From the NCBI RefSeq assembly GCF_026343125.1, contig NZ_JAPEMB010000001.1, positions 6,701,501-6,765,500 on the forward strand: 64,000 nucleotides of DNA. The letters are read 5' to 3'. The notes beneath the pieces are model-generated. The model was not told the DNA's origin. It saw only the letters and a program-made list of their open reading frames with translations, and searched no databases. Within the stretch, counting starts at the first letter, position 1; the number at the start of each line of letters is the position of its first letter. A program made the translations under genes and the position numbers. Positions 23,960 to 30,914 of the stretch are shown one piece after another. The DNA is from Streptomyces sp. NBC_00094. Its GTDB lineage: Bacteria; Actinomycetota; Actinomycetes; Streptomycetales; Streptomycetaceae.

Positions 23960-24289
23960 TCACGCGGCCGTCGAGTCGGGGTAGGCGCAAGAGGTGCACA
24001 TGCCGAGCGAGGTCGGGATCCGGTACCCGGCGTCCCGCCCGCACTCGGGGCAGACCTGTCGGGCCGCGTTCGCCTTCGCGAGAGCGGCCCACCGGGCCTC
24101 GGTCATCGGGCGGACCGGGCGGGCCAGGTCGATCCGGTAGAGGAACGCGACCAGCGGCCCGCGCCGGCGGCGAGGGCGTTCGAGCTGGGCCACGACCGGC
24201 TGACCACCGGGCCGCAGCCCCCTCGCACGGAGCTGGCGGAACGTCGCCAGCCCCTCGGGGGCCAGGCGCCAGCGGTAGACGGGGATCAC
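23960..24289 (-). CDS. Zinc-binding protein of the RRQRL-motif type
   Basis: A 109-residue protein that begins with a basic module (YRWRLAPEGLATFRQLRARGLRPGGQP, similar to the RRQRL-motif zinc-binding proteins of Streptomyces mobile elements). It ends with a zinc ribbon: CPECGRD...GMCTSC (about residues 80-101). A nucleic-acid-binding or structural role is likely. The GTG start overlaps the stop of the DUF2637 gene (GTGA), so it is translationally coupled. Confidence 0.75.
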   Translation of the reverse strand: MIPVYRWRLAPEGLATFRQLRARGLRPGGQPVVAQLERPRRRRGPLVAFLYRIDLARPVRPMTEARWAALAKANAARQVCPECGRDAGYRIPTSLGMCTSCAYPDSTAA

Positions 24290-25290
24290 TGCGCGGCCCC
24301 TTCAAGGGACCGGGCGGGGGCGTGGTCGCGGAGTTCCTGGTAGCGGGTGGAGACCCAGCCGATCGACCAGCCGCACAGCTCGGCGGCCTGCCGTACCGGC
24401 GCACCCGCCGCGTAGGCGGCGGCCACGGTCTTACGGGCCTGCTCCTCGCCCTGCTTCTTCTGCGCCGGACCGGCGGCGAGGAGTTCAGCTCGTTCACGCT
24501 CGGCGCGCTCGGCCTGCTCGCGCTGTTCACGCCGGGCCCGCTCCTCGCGCTCCCGACGCTCCTTCTCCATGCGCGCGGTGGCCTCGCGTTCACGGTGTTC
24601 ACGCTCGGTCTGCTGCTGTTCACGCTCACGCTCAGCGCGTTCAAGCTCGGCCCGCTCCGCCCTCTCGGCGGCCTCGACCCGCTCACGCTCCTCACGCCGT
24701 GCGCGCTCTTCCCGATCGGACTGTTCACGGACGAGGGAGGCTTCGTGCTCACGCTGTTCACGAGCCATCCGGGCCTCGAACTCCCGCGCCTCACGGACCC
24801 GCTTCTCAGCAGCGTCGGCACGCTCGACAGCGGCCTTCTCGCGCTCGGCCCGCTCGGTGCGTTCACGCTCCTGGATGACCGTGAGCGCGTTCGTGATCGC
24901 CATGCGGTAGGCGAGACCGGTCTCGGCTGTGACGATCAGCAGCAGCGGCGCCACCGCGTGGACCGCCACGCCGACCAGGTCTTTCCTCAGGGCGGAGTCT
25001 GCGACGTTCAGCGCCAGGGTCATGCCGCCGGTCATCCACCGCAGTACGACCGGCCACCTGCCGCCGTGCCCGCCGAGACGGGCGAGGACGGAGTCGAGGC
25101 GGACGACGATGACGACTGCCGCGTCCACCACGAGCGGCAGAATCGGCGCCGTCCAGTCCCACTCGTCAGCGGTGTGGGCCCGCATGAGCGGCGTGACCGT
25201 GAGGACCGAGTACAGCATCGCGCCGGACACGATCAGCCACGTGCCCACCGACAGGGCCCGCTCCGCTGAACGGATCTGAACACCGTTCAC
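24286..25290 (-). CDS. DUF2637 membrane protein with long coiled coil (SpdB-like)
   Basis: A 334-residue protein. Four transmembrane segments lie within residues 1-125 (LSVGTWLIVSGAMLYSVLTV; WTAPILPLVVDAAVVIVVRLD; VVLRWMTGGMTLALNVADSA; VGVAVHAVAPLLLIVTAETGLAYRMA), the DUF2637 signature. Residues 140-280 are a highly charged Glu/Arg coiled coil. The C-terminal 50 residues form a small helix-turn-helix-like domain (KTVAAAYAAGAPVRQAAELCGWSIGWVSTRYQEL). Such proteins accompany spread genes in Streptomyces conjugative plasmids. The GTG start overlaps the previous stop (GTGA). Confidence 0.78.
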   Translation of the reverse strand: MNGVQIRSAERALSVGTWLIVSGAMLYSVLTVTPLMRAHTADEWDWTAPILPLVVDAAVVIVVRLDSVLARLGGHGGRWPVVLRWMTGGMTLALNVADSALRKDLVGVAVHAVAPLLLIVTAETGLAYRMAITNALTVIQERERTERAEREKAAVERADAAEKRVREAREFEARMAREQREHEASLVREQSDREERARREERERVEAAERAERAELERAEREREQQQTEREHREREATARMEKERREREERARREQREQAERAERERAELLAAGPAQKKQGEEQARKTVAAAYAAGAPVRQAAELCGWSIGWVSTRYQELRDHAPARSLEGAAQ

Positions 25291-25625
25291 GACCCGACCC
25301 CCGAACCCGCCAGGACCGGCTCGGCGGCCGGGACCTTCGCGTAGCCGATCAGCTCCAGATCGGCACCGGCGAACGTCGCGTGAACACGCAGGACGCCGGT
25401 CTGACCGCCGACCTGAACGCGGTGAACGACCGACTCGGGGGCGATGCTCAGGGCCTCGCGCCACGCCTCGAAGGCGGCGAAGTCGTCATGGAACGTCAGC
25501 TCCAGCCGCTCCGGGTAGATCGGCGAGACCTCCACGGTCGGCGCCGGCAGGTGCCCGAACTCCGCGCCGATCAGCCGCAGCGCGAGCAGCGGGGCGGACA
25601 GGTCCGCCAGCGTCCGGGCCCTCAC
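25287..25625 (-). CDS. Hypothetical AICE protein, 112 residues
   Basis: No family is recognised. It is rich in beta-strand patterns (TVEVSPIYPERLELTFHDDFAAFEAWREAL, then VLRVHATFAGADLELIGYAKV). GTGA overlaps couple it to both neighbours (starts at 25625, stops within the DUF2637 start), which strongly supports expression as part of the operon read from 25888 to 23960. Confidence 0.7.
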   Translation of the reverse strand: MRARTLADLSAPLLALRLIGAEFGHLPAPTVEVSPIYPERLELTFHDDFAAFEAWREALSIAPESVVHRVQVGGQTGVLRVHATFAGADLELIGYAKVPAAEPVLAGSGVGS

Positions 25626-25888
25626 GCGGCACCATCCGTCAGCGTCAGGCCAGCGCGGTTAGTGAGGTCCCGGCGGGCCGCCACGACCCGGTTGCGGGCC
25701 CGGCGGATCCGCCGCTCGTCCAGCTTCGTGACCGGACGGTCCAGCGTCTTGATCACCGCGTCGAGCAGCTCGACATCTGCCAGGATCAGCGGCATCTCGG
25801 TCTCGATCGCGTCCAGCTCCGCGTCCGACGGCTCACCATCGAACGGGTTGGCCGTAACAACGGCCTGAAGTGCAGCGATGGACAACAT
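25622..25888 (-). CDS. Hypothetical AICE protein, 88 residues
   Basis: An all-helical charged protein (SDAELDAIETEMPLILADVELLDAVIKTL, then KLDERRIRRARNRVVAARRDL). It is probably a coiled-coil or small DNA-associated protein; no family is recognised. The ATG at 25888 has a GAGAGGA site about 11 nt upstream, and the stop overlaps the next start. It is the first well-supported gene of the leftward transfer operon. Confidence 0.7.
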   Translation of the reverse strand: MLSIAALQAVVTANPFDGEPSDAELDAIETEMPLILADVELLDAVIKTLDRPVTKLDERRIRRARNRVVAARRDLTNRAGLTLTDGAA

Positions 25889-25902
25889 TGGGTGTGTTCC
25901 TC

Positions 25903-26199
25903 TCAGTCAGGAACGGCCCGAACCGACCCCTCGGTGTTCCCGCACCGGGGGGTCTCGCCGTTAGAACCAGGAATCTCCGGTTCCCCTCTGCCCCGCCCGT
26001 ACGGGCACCCCGTGAACAGGGCCCGGACGGGCGGAGGAGGCAACCGGCCGCAGCAACCGCTGCGCAGGTGACCTGACGTCCGCGAATCACCGGCTTTCGC
26101 GGTGCGCCGAGACGGCGGCGGATCAGGGGGACTCGTTGTGGGCGTGACCGACGTGCCGGTCCAGCACGTTCGGCGCCCGTGGTCTTCGTTGGTACACAT
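25903..26199 (-). CDS. Possible small Cys-rich ORF upstream of the transfer operon
   Basis: A 98-residue frame starting MCTNEDHGRRTCW with GGGAGG 4 nt before its ATG. The composition (Pro, Gly, Thr, Arg, six Cys) is not convincingly protein-like and codon third positions are less G/C-rich than in neighbours. It is listed because of the strong ribosome site and its place at the operon head. Confidence 0.3.
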   Translation of the reverse strand: MCTNEDHGRRTCWTGTSVTPTTSPPDPPPSRRTAKAGDSRTSGHLRSGCCGRLPPPPVRALFTGCPYGRGRGEPEIPGSNGETPRCGNTEGSVRAVPD

Positions 26200-26480
26200 C
26201 GACCTCCCGACGGTGGGGCGGGATGTGTTGATCAGACCTCCGATACACGTGGTGCTCCTCGCCCCGAGGAGGTCTGGTTCTCGGGGGTGATCAGGGCAGG
26301 TGCCACGTGGGTCTTAGAGCCGATGGCGTGTCCCCCTGCGGGGTGTGGGGCCCGGTTGTGACGCGGGCCCGGTCTCGGTCGGCTGGTCTCCACTCGCCAC
26401 TGGCCGGAGCTGTCACGGCCGTCGTTCTGCGGTGGATCACGCTGTTGAGTTGGGACACACCGGACCCAGACCCTTCGGCC

Positions 26481-26525
26481 CATCTGGTGCGCACCAATAG
26501 ATTGGCATCTGGTGCGCACCAGATG
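26481..26525. promoter_or_regulatory. Tandem palindromic operators
   Basis: CATCTGGTGCGCACCAGATG at 26506-26525 is a perfect 20-bp palindrome. A second copy at 26481-26500 matches its first 16 positions. The centres are 25 bp apart. The size and symmetry suit a dimeric regulator such as the element's GntR-Nudix protein. Confidence 0.7.
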
Positions 26526-26656
26526 CAACCCCTTCTGGGGGTTGCGTGTCGGTGTGCATCTCCAGAGAACGGCCGGAGTGGGGTGTCTCGGTAGCCAACT
26601 GGGGTTAACCTCAAGGGTGTTAACCAGCTCTCACCTGGGGCTTTACAGGAGGCGGC

Positions 26657-27790
26657 GTGGCAACCGGGTTAAAGGAAGTCAGGACCACGCGAGGGTGGTC
26701 GCAGGACCGATTGGTCCACGAGATGCAGAGGTTCGCGGAGCAACGACTGCTCGACATTGCCTCGCCGGCGAGCCTCAAGACCTACATCTCGGAGTGGGAG
26801 AACGGTCGACGCACCATCACGGACCGGTATGCCGCGATCCTCCGGCCGCTCCTCGGCGCCACGGACGCCGAACTGCGGGGCCGGACCGAGGCGCCCGAGC
26901 CACAGGCGGATGGCTACGCGGACCTGCTGAGCCGGATCGATGCGGCGGGCAGCCTGAGTGAGTCCATGGTCCCGTCGTTCCTGGCCCAGACCGAGCTACT
27001 CCGGACCATGGACCGGCAGATGGGCGCGACCGGCCTGGTGGACCAGATGAACGGGCATCTGGCGGCGATGGAGGAAGCGCTGACGTTTGCCGTGCTGCCG
27101 GGAGCGCGGCGGCCTATCGCGACGGCCCTCGCCGGAGCGTCCACCCTTGCCGCATGGCAGGCGCTGGACGCCGGCGCCGTGGACAGGGCATGGCGGAGGT
27201 ACGAGCTCGCCAAGAAGGCTGCCCAGGACGCCGAGTCTCCGCTCTACCTGGCGCACGCCATGGGCGAGCAGGCATACGTCCTCGCGGACGCCGGCCGCCC
27301 CCAGCTCGCCATCGAACTGGTGCGGGACGCGCAGCGCACCCACCCCGAGCGCCACTCGCCGCGGCTGCGGGCGTGGCTTGCGGCTGCCGAAGCTGAGTTG
27401 TGCGCTGCTGCTGGGCTCGAGATGGAGTCGGCGGCACGGTCGGCGCTTGAGCGAGCGACCGCGCTTCTCCCCGATGACGGCGAGGTGCGCGATGCCGACA
27501 TGCTGAGCATCTTCCTCAACACAGGCCACCTCGCGAGGTGGCGCGGGAACGTCCTCGCCAAGCTCGGCGACGCCTCAGCGATGGAGGAGCTGTATGCCTC
27601 GCTCGACAGCGCTGACGAGTCCTTCGTACGCGCGAACTCCGGTCTGCACTGCGATCTAACTCAGGCGCACCTGGCCCGGGGAGAGCTGGAAGACGCGCGG
27701 TCCCATCTTCAGAAGGCCAGGCTGCTGGCGAACCGCACGGGGTCCGTGCGGTATCGCCGCCGAGTGGAGCTGCTTACCGGTCGCCTCTAG
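26657..27790 (+). CDS. XRE-family regulator with TPR-like helical repeats
   Basis: A 377-residue protein. The N-terminal helix-turn-helix is LKEVRTTRGWSQDRLVHEMQRFA...SPASLKTYISEWENGRRTITDRYAAIL (about residues 5-60). The remainder is a helical repeat array (AWQALDAGAVDRAWRRYELAKKAA; ALADAGRPQLAIELVRDAQRTHP; LARGELEDARSHLQKARLLANRTG) typical of TPR signalling regulators. By position it may be the element's activator, analogous to Pra of pSAM2, although it is unrelated in sequence type. GTG 26657 is preceded by AGGAGG. It overlaps the convergent GntR-Nudix gene by 17 bp at the 3' end. Confidence 0.82.
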   Translation: MATGLKEVRTTRGWSQDRLVHEMQRFAEQRLLDIASPASLKTYISEWENGRRTITDRYAAILRPLLGATDAELRGRTEAPEPQADGYADLLSRIDAAGSLSESMVPSFLAQTELLRTMDRQMGATGLVDQMNGHLAAMEEALTFAVLPGARRPIATALAGASTLAAWQALDAGAVDRAWRRYELAKKAAQDAESPLYLAHAMGEQAYVLADAGRPQLAIELVRDAQRTHPERHSPRLRAWLAAAEAELCAAAGLEMESAARSALERATALLPDDGEVRDADMLSIFLNTGHLARWRGNVLAKLGDASAMEELYASLDSADESFVRANSGLHCDLTQAHLARGELEDARSHLQKARLLANRTGSVRYRRRVELLTGRL

Positions 27791-28559
27791 TGCGGGACGC
27801 CAGGATGTGGAGCAGGGCTACGAGCGTGCCCGACCCCATCAGCTTGCCCTCGGACATGAGTCGGGGGATGTCGTCGAGGGGGACCCAGGCGACCTCGCCG
27901 GCCTCCTCCGCGTCCGTGGGCTCACCGACCTTCTCGGCGCCACGGGCCACGAAGATTTCGTGCGGTGAGTCGACCATGCCGATCATCGGCTGGTAACTGA
28001 CGATGTGCTCGACAGGGCCGGGACGCCACCCCGTCTCCTCCTCGGTCTCGCGGGCCGCCGTGGTGGCGGCATCCTCGCCCGCGTCCACGATTCCGCCAGG
28101 CAGTTCCCAACCCCACTGTTCCGGCACGAAGCGGTACCGCCACAGCATGAGCACACGGTCTTGGTCGTCGATCACGGCGGTGATGGCCACGCGGAAGAGC
28201 CGGACGACGTGGTGCTCGAAGCGGTCGACGCCGGGTGGCTCAACGTCGACCAGGTCCAGGTTTACCCACCGGTTCTCGTACACGTGGCGGGAGCCATGGA
28301 TCTTCCATGGTTCCATCGCTGCCGGCGTCGGGACGCTCTCACCGCCGAGGACGCGGTAAGCGCTGCGGTCGTGAGCCTTGATCAGGTGCTCGTTCGCCAG
28401 GCGAGTGAGTACCTGGCGCAGCGCGGTACGGCCGATTTCAAGCTCGGCGCTCAGCGTCCGCTCGGACGGTAGTTTGTCGCCGGGGCCGTACCGGCCCGAC
28501 TCGATCCAGGATCGGATCGTCTCGTAGACCCTCTGAGTTTTGGGCCCCATACTCGGCAT
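27774..28559 (-). CDS. GntR-type winged helix fused to a Nudix hydrolase
   Basis: A 261-residue fusion. Residues about 5-75 are a GntR winged helix (QRVYETIRSWIESGRYGPGDKLPSERTLSAELEIGRTALRQVLTRL). Residues about 105-245 are a Nudix domain with a complete Nudix box, GIVDAGEDAATTAARETEEETGW, matching Gx5Ex7RExxEExG. Known AICE biology links both halves: KorSA is a GntR repressor and Pif is a Nudix-family transfer-immunity factor of pSAM2. Here one protein may sense a nucleotide-type ligand and repress transfer. ATG 28559 follows GGGGGTGT; ATG 28550 and 28571 are also in frame. Confidence 0.85.
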   Translation of the reverse strand: MPSMGPKTQRVYETIRSWIESGRYGPGDKLPSERTLSAELEIGRTALRQVLTRLANEHLIKAHDRSAYRVLGGESVPTPAAMEPWKIHGSRHVYENRWVNLDLVDVEPPGVDRFEHHVVRLFRVAITAVIDDQDRVLMLWRYRFVPEQWGWELPGGIVDAGEDAATTAARETEEETGWRPGPVEHIVSYQPMIGMVDSPHEIFVARGAEKVGEPTDAEEAGEVAWVPLDDIPRLMSEGKLMGSGTLVALLHILASRTRGDR

Positions 28560-28762
28560 ACACCCCCGCATCGTTGGTTGATGCTGGCCAGCGTATCGGG
28601 GGAGTGCTGCGGACGACTCGGCCATGCGATCTCTCCTGACTGTCGCCCGCCTTGACGGGCGGCCGACACAGAGCTCTTCTTCCAGTTGGGTCGCTGCGGA
28701 TGGGAGTGCGCATTGTCGACACCAACGACCGCCACCTGCTGATCGAATCTGCCAATCCAGAA

Positions 28763-29281
28763 TCAGGGATGATTTTCTGTTTCTTCCTCGGGTGGGACAG
28801 AAAAAGAAATTCGCGCAGGTAGGGTGCCTTGCAGACTCATGGTTAGTAGCTCCCTTGCGGCACGCTTAAGAGGGATCAGAGTGCTCCATTCGAAATCCCG
28901 CTCGGGAGTTGGGCGGAATATTCCAAACTGAAATGCACCGGGAGTCCTTTCGGGGCCGTGTAGGCGTCCTGTGTGGACAGTCTTTGATCGATTGCCGTAA
29001 ACAGGGCGAAGCATCTCCACTTCCGTCTCGTTTAGTACGAGCTTGAGAGTTTCCCGGAACTTTGCTGCAATGCTGGTGTGGCCGCCGCACGTGGCGCACT
29101 TATCTTCCTTGTACAACATGAGGGAAACCGCTTCGATCGCGGCCACGAATGCCACCTGGGCCATGCTCGGATGCCCGATTTCAAGTCGGCACCCTTCCAT
29201 ATACATCGCCGAGGCTGAATCCAGCTTGACTCGCTTCCCTGCTCTTGTGAAGGCACTGCTGACCCAGGTGGGTACGCTCAC
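28763..29281 (-). CDS. HEPN-domain protein, ApeA-like (defence cargo candidate)
   Basis: A 172-residue protein if started at GTG 29281, which overlaps the upstream stop as GTGA; an in-frame ATG at 29413 would give 216. It has an EGCRLEIGHPSMAQVAFVAAIEAVSLML helix, a CATCGG pair and RFRETLKLVL-like helix (KFRETLKLVLNETEVEML). The key segment YGNRSKTVHTGRLHG carries the R-x4-H motif of HEPN ribonucleases in the Y-x-x-R-S-x-x-V-H form I associate with ApeA-like HEPN domains. HEPN proteins usually cleave RNA in abortive phage defence or toxin systems. GC content is clearly lower than in neighbours. No good ribosome site precedes either start, consistent with coupling or with a frameshifted gene. 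Confidence 0.7.
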   Translation of the reverse strand: MSVPTWVSSAFTRAGKRVKLDSASAMYMEGCRLEIGHPSMAQVAFVAAIEAVSLMLYKEDKCATCGGHTSIAAKFRETLKLVLNETEVEMLRPVYGNRSKTVHTGRLHGPERTPGAFQFGIFRPTPERDFEWSTLIPLKRAARELLTMSLQGTLPARISFSVPPEEETENHP

Positions 29282-30033
29282 TTCATACTTATTCGAGTCG
29301 TCTGGCGAGTATTCGAAATGGTCACTTCTGAGCCAAGGGGCCACGTCAGGGGCAATCCTTTCCCCAGTTCGAGGGGCATCGCCGCTTCTCTTACGTCGAT
29401 CGTCACGCCCCATGCTATGGAGAGAATGGAAATCAGGCGGTTCAGTTGTCCGGCCGCATCGACCTGGGCTTCACTCCAGTCGTATCCGCGACTCTCTCCC
29501 TGAACCATAATGGGAATGGATGCGAACAGGCTCCAGCCGCTTAGCGACTTCTTTGGCGCCCCTGTCTCGATGTAGTAGCGCCCCGTCGAGGAGAGGGAGA
29601 GATTGTCCACTTTCGCATTTTTCGCCAAGTGAAGTACTTTTGGGTCATACTTCGGTGGTGTGGCGCCAATCAAAGCTGTCCATTTATGCTTCTTGGGTTC
29701 CTCGCTCACTCCCTCCGTGGCATTCTTGATCGCATCTTCCCAGATTGCTGAGAGTGTAGGGTCTTCGTTCTCCTTAAGTCCGGAAAGCCAAATTTTAACG
29801 GCGCCATCGGGAATTGGGAGGATGAGGATTCGTGTATCCGTGCGCTCGCCATTTGGGTAGGTGGTGCTGAATTCCATCAGGCCGGTCGTGACATCCCTCT
29901 GAATTCCGTGGCCGACGGACTTAAGGGGATCGTAAAGGTGTTGGGCGACGCGGTTCAGCCATTCGTCTCCCTCCTTCTCCCAGTCAATGGCAGGGGCGTC
30001 CAATGCCCGTATCCAGCGCCACGTCTGATCCAT
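29278..30033 (-). CDS. Partner protein or N-terminal half of the HEPN cassette
   Basis: A 251-residue acidic protein with AGGAGG directly before the ATG at 30033. No catalytic motif is seen. It alternates beta-strands (GLMEFSTTYPNGERTDTRILILPIP; ALIGATPPKYDPKVLHLAKN) and ends with a helix LNRLISILSIAWGVTIDVREA. From memory, that L-N-R-L-x-x-x-L-S-x-A-W pattern precedes the HEPN domain in single-chain actinobacterial proteins. It may therefore be a sensor subunit, or the first half of one gene now split by a -1 frameshift. Codon use is markedly less GC-rich than the element backbone. Confidence 0.65.
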   Translation of the reverse strand: MDQTWRWIRALDAPAIDWEKEGDEWLNRVAQHLYDPLKSVGHGIQRDVTTGLMEFSTTYPNGERTDTRILILPIPDGAVKIWLSGLKENEDPTLSAIWEDAIKNATEGVSEEPKKHKWTALIGATPPKYDPKVLHLAKNAKVDNLSLSSTGRYYIETGAPKKSLSGWSLFASIPIMVQGESRGYDWSEAQVDAAGQLNRLISILSIAWGVTIDVREAAMPLELGKGLPLTWPLGSEVTISNTRQTTRISMK

Positions 30034-30429
30034 GCATCCTCCTGAGCGGAAGCTCTAAGGTTCCCAGGTGCATGGTCAACTCGCACTCACTTTGTGAGCT
30101 GCGGCGCACCCCAGAGGACCGACAAGCGCGCCTGTGCGTACAGTGCTCCAGCCGCCCACCAACCCCTCGCCGGGTCGTCTCTGACCATAGGGCGTGTACC
30201 CCTGCCCAATCCGGCCGGTGATCCCGCCCTAGTTGAGGGCTACCGCCGGCTAGTGCTGTGACCGCATAGGTCCACCGGGTTGCGGGTCATGCTGCAACGG
30301 CGAGGGGGCGTCCTCCCCAGCGCATGCCCTTCTCGCTGCGTACTCGTACCGGTTCCGCCATCGCTTCTCCCTGCAGGGCGGACCAGTCACGCCCGAACCC
30401 GGCGCGCGACTCACTTAGCATCTCTTGTC
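30034..30429. other. Non-coding stretch before the Imm53 cassette
   Basis: About 400 bp without a convincing gene. It contains the left 29-bp inverted repeat (30250-30278) and the Imm53 leader. Short frames on both strands lack ribosome sites and protein-like composition. A minus-strand frame just inside the repeat (...VRSEKGMRWGGRPLAVAA then stop) could be the tail of a lost transposase, but it is too short to assign. Confidence 0.4.
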
Positions 30430-30793
30430 ATGAGCGATTCGGAGCCCCTTCTTGACTGGCTGCAGAACTGGTACGCGCAGCAGTGCGACGGCGACTGGGA
30501 GCACGCGTGGGGCGTGAAGATCGACACGCTCGACAATCCCGGCTGGAGCATCGAGATCGATCTCGAGGACACGAATCTGGAAGAACGCGAGTACACCCTC
30601 CAGGAGGTCAATCGCAGCGCACAGGACTGGGTCCATGCGTGGACCGCCGAGAAGACCTTCCACGCCGCGTGCGGTCCCGGAAACCTCACCGAGGCCCTCA
30701 CCCTGTTCCGAACCTGGGCAACAACGACGGCCTCCTGAGCGGATACACAGCCGGAGACACCAAACCGGTGGACCTATGCGGTCACAGCACTAG
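30250..30793. mobile_element. Cassette with perfect 29-bp terminal inverted repeats carrying Imm53
   Basis: The 29 bases at 30250-30278 and 30765-30793 are exact reverse complements, each ending in CTAG at the outer edge. The first bases CTAGTGCTGTGACCGC look like the terminal repeats of Streptomyces IS5-like elements as I remember them. The 544-bp unit contains one intact gene, Imm53, and no transposase. It looks like a MITE-type unit mobilised in trans; the outer CTAG may be the target. Confidence 0.7.
30430..30738 (+). CDS. Immunity protein 53 family (orphan antitoxin)
   Basis: A 102-residue acidic protein. The opening DWLQNWYAQQCDGDWEHAWGVKIDTLDNPGWSIEIDL is the hallmark of Imm53, an immunity family of polymorphic toxin systems. 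The end ALTLFRTWA is also typical. Imm53 proteins protect against a partner toxin domain; no toxin gene is visible in this window, so it would act as a stand-alone antidote against toxins from competitors. There is no strong ribosome site before ATG 30430. It lies between perfect 29-bp inverted repeats. Confidence 0.82.
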   Translation: MSDSEPLLDWLQNWYAQQCDGDWEHAWGVKIDTLDNPGWSIEIDLEDTNLEEREYTLQEVNRSAQDWVHAWTAEKTFHAACGPGNLTEALTLFRTWATTTAS

Positions 30794-30813
30794 GGAGCCA
30801 GACGGGGAGCCAC
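30793..30813 (+). other. Arm-type integrase site pair, right end
   Basis: GGGAGCCA copies start at 30793 and 30805, 12 nt apart, 102 nt inside the right core. They match the spacing and sequence of the pair at the left end. The first copy abuts the outer edge of the Imm53 cassette. Confidence 0.6.
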
Positions 30814-30914
30814 ACGAGGCGACATCCAGCGGATGTAGGCGAACTTCAGCGACCGCAGGGGCTCCCCCTAGGGCCGGTGAGCGGGCGCCTGATGGAGGCT
30901 GAGAGAGGGGGTCC

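Larger units (their letters stand above)
25889..26656. promoter_or_regulatory. Divergent control region of the AICE
   Basis: A 768-bp gap between the leftward transfer operon and the rightward XRE-TPR gene. Apart from one doubtful ORF (25903-26199) it holds regulatory DNA. There is a nested hairpin near 26233-26276 (9-bp arms CAGACCTCC/GGAGGTCTG), two 20-bp palindrome-type operators at 26481-26500 and 26506-26525, and two GTTAACC sites at 26604 and 26619. Confidence 0.65.

Noticed and set aside
26232..26528. 98-residue minus-strand frame in the AICE control region
   Set aside because: It runs through both palindromic operators, has no ribosome site and no protein-like pattern; the DNA is better explained as regulatory.
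30280..30360. Transposase remnant inside the Imm53 cassette
   Set aside because: A short minus-strand frame ends VRSEKGMRWGGRPLAVAA, which might be a transposase tail, but it is too short and without a DDE motif to support a pseudogene call.
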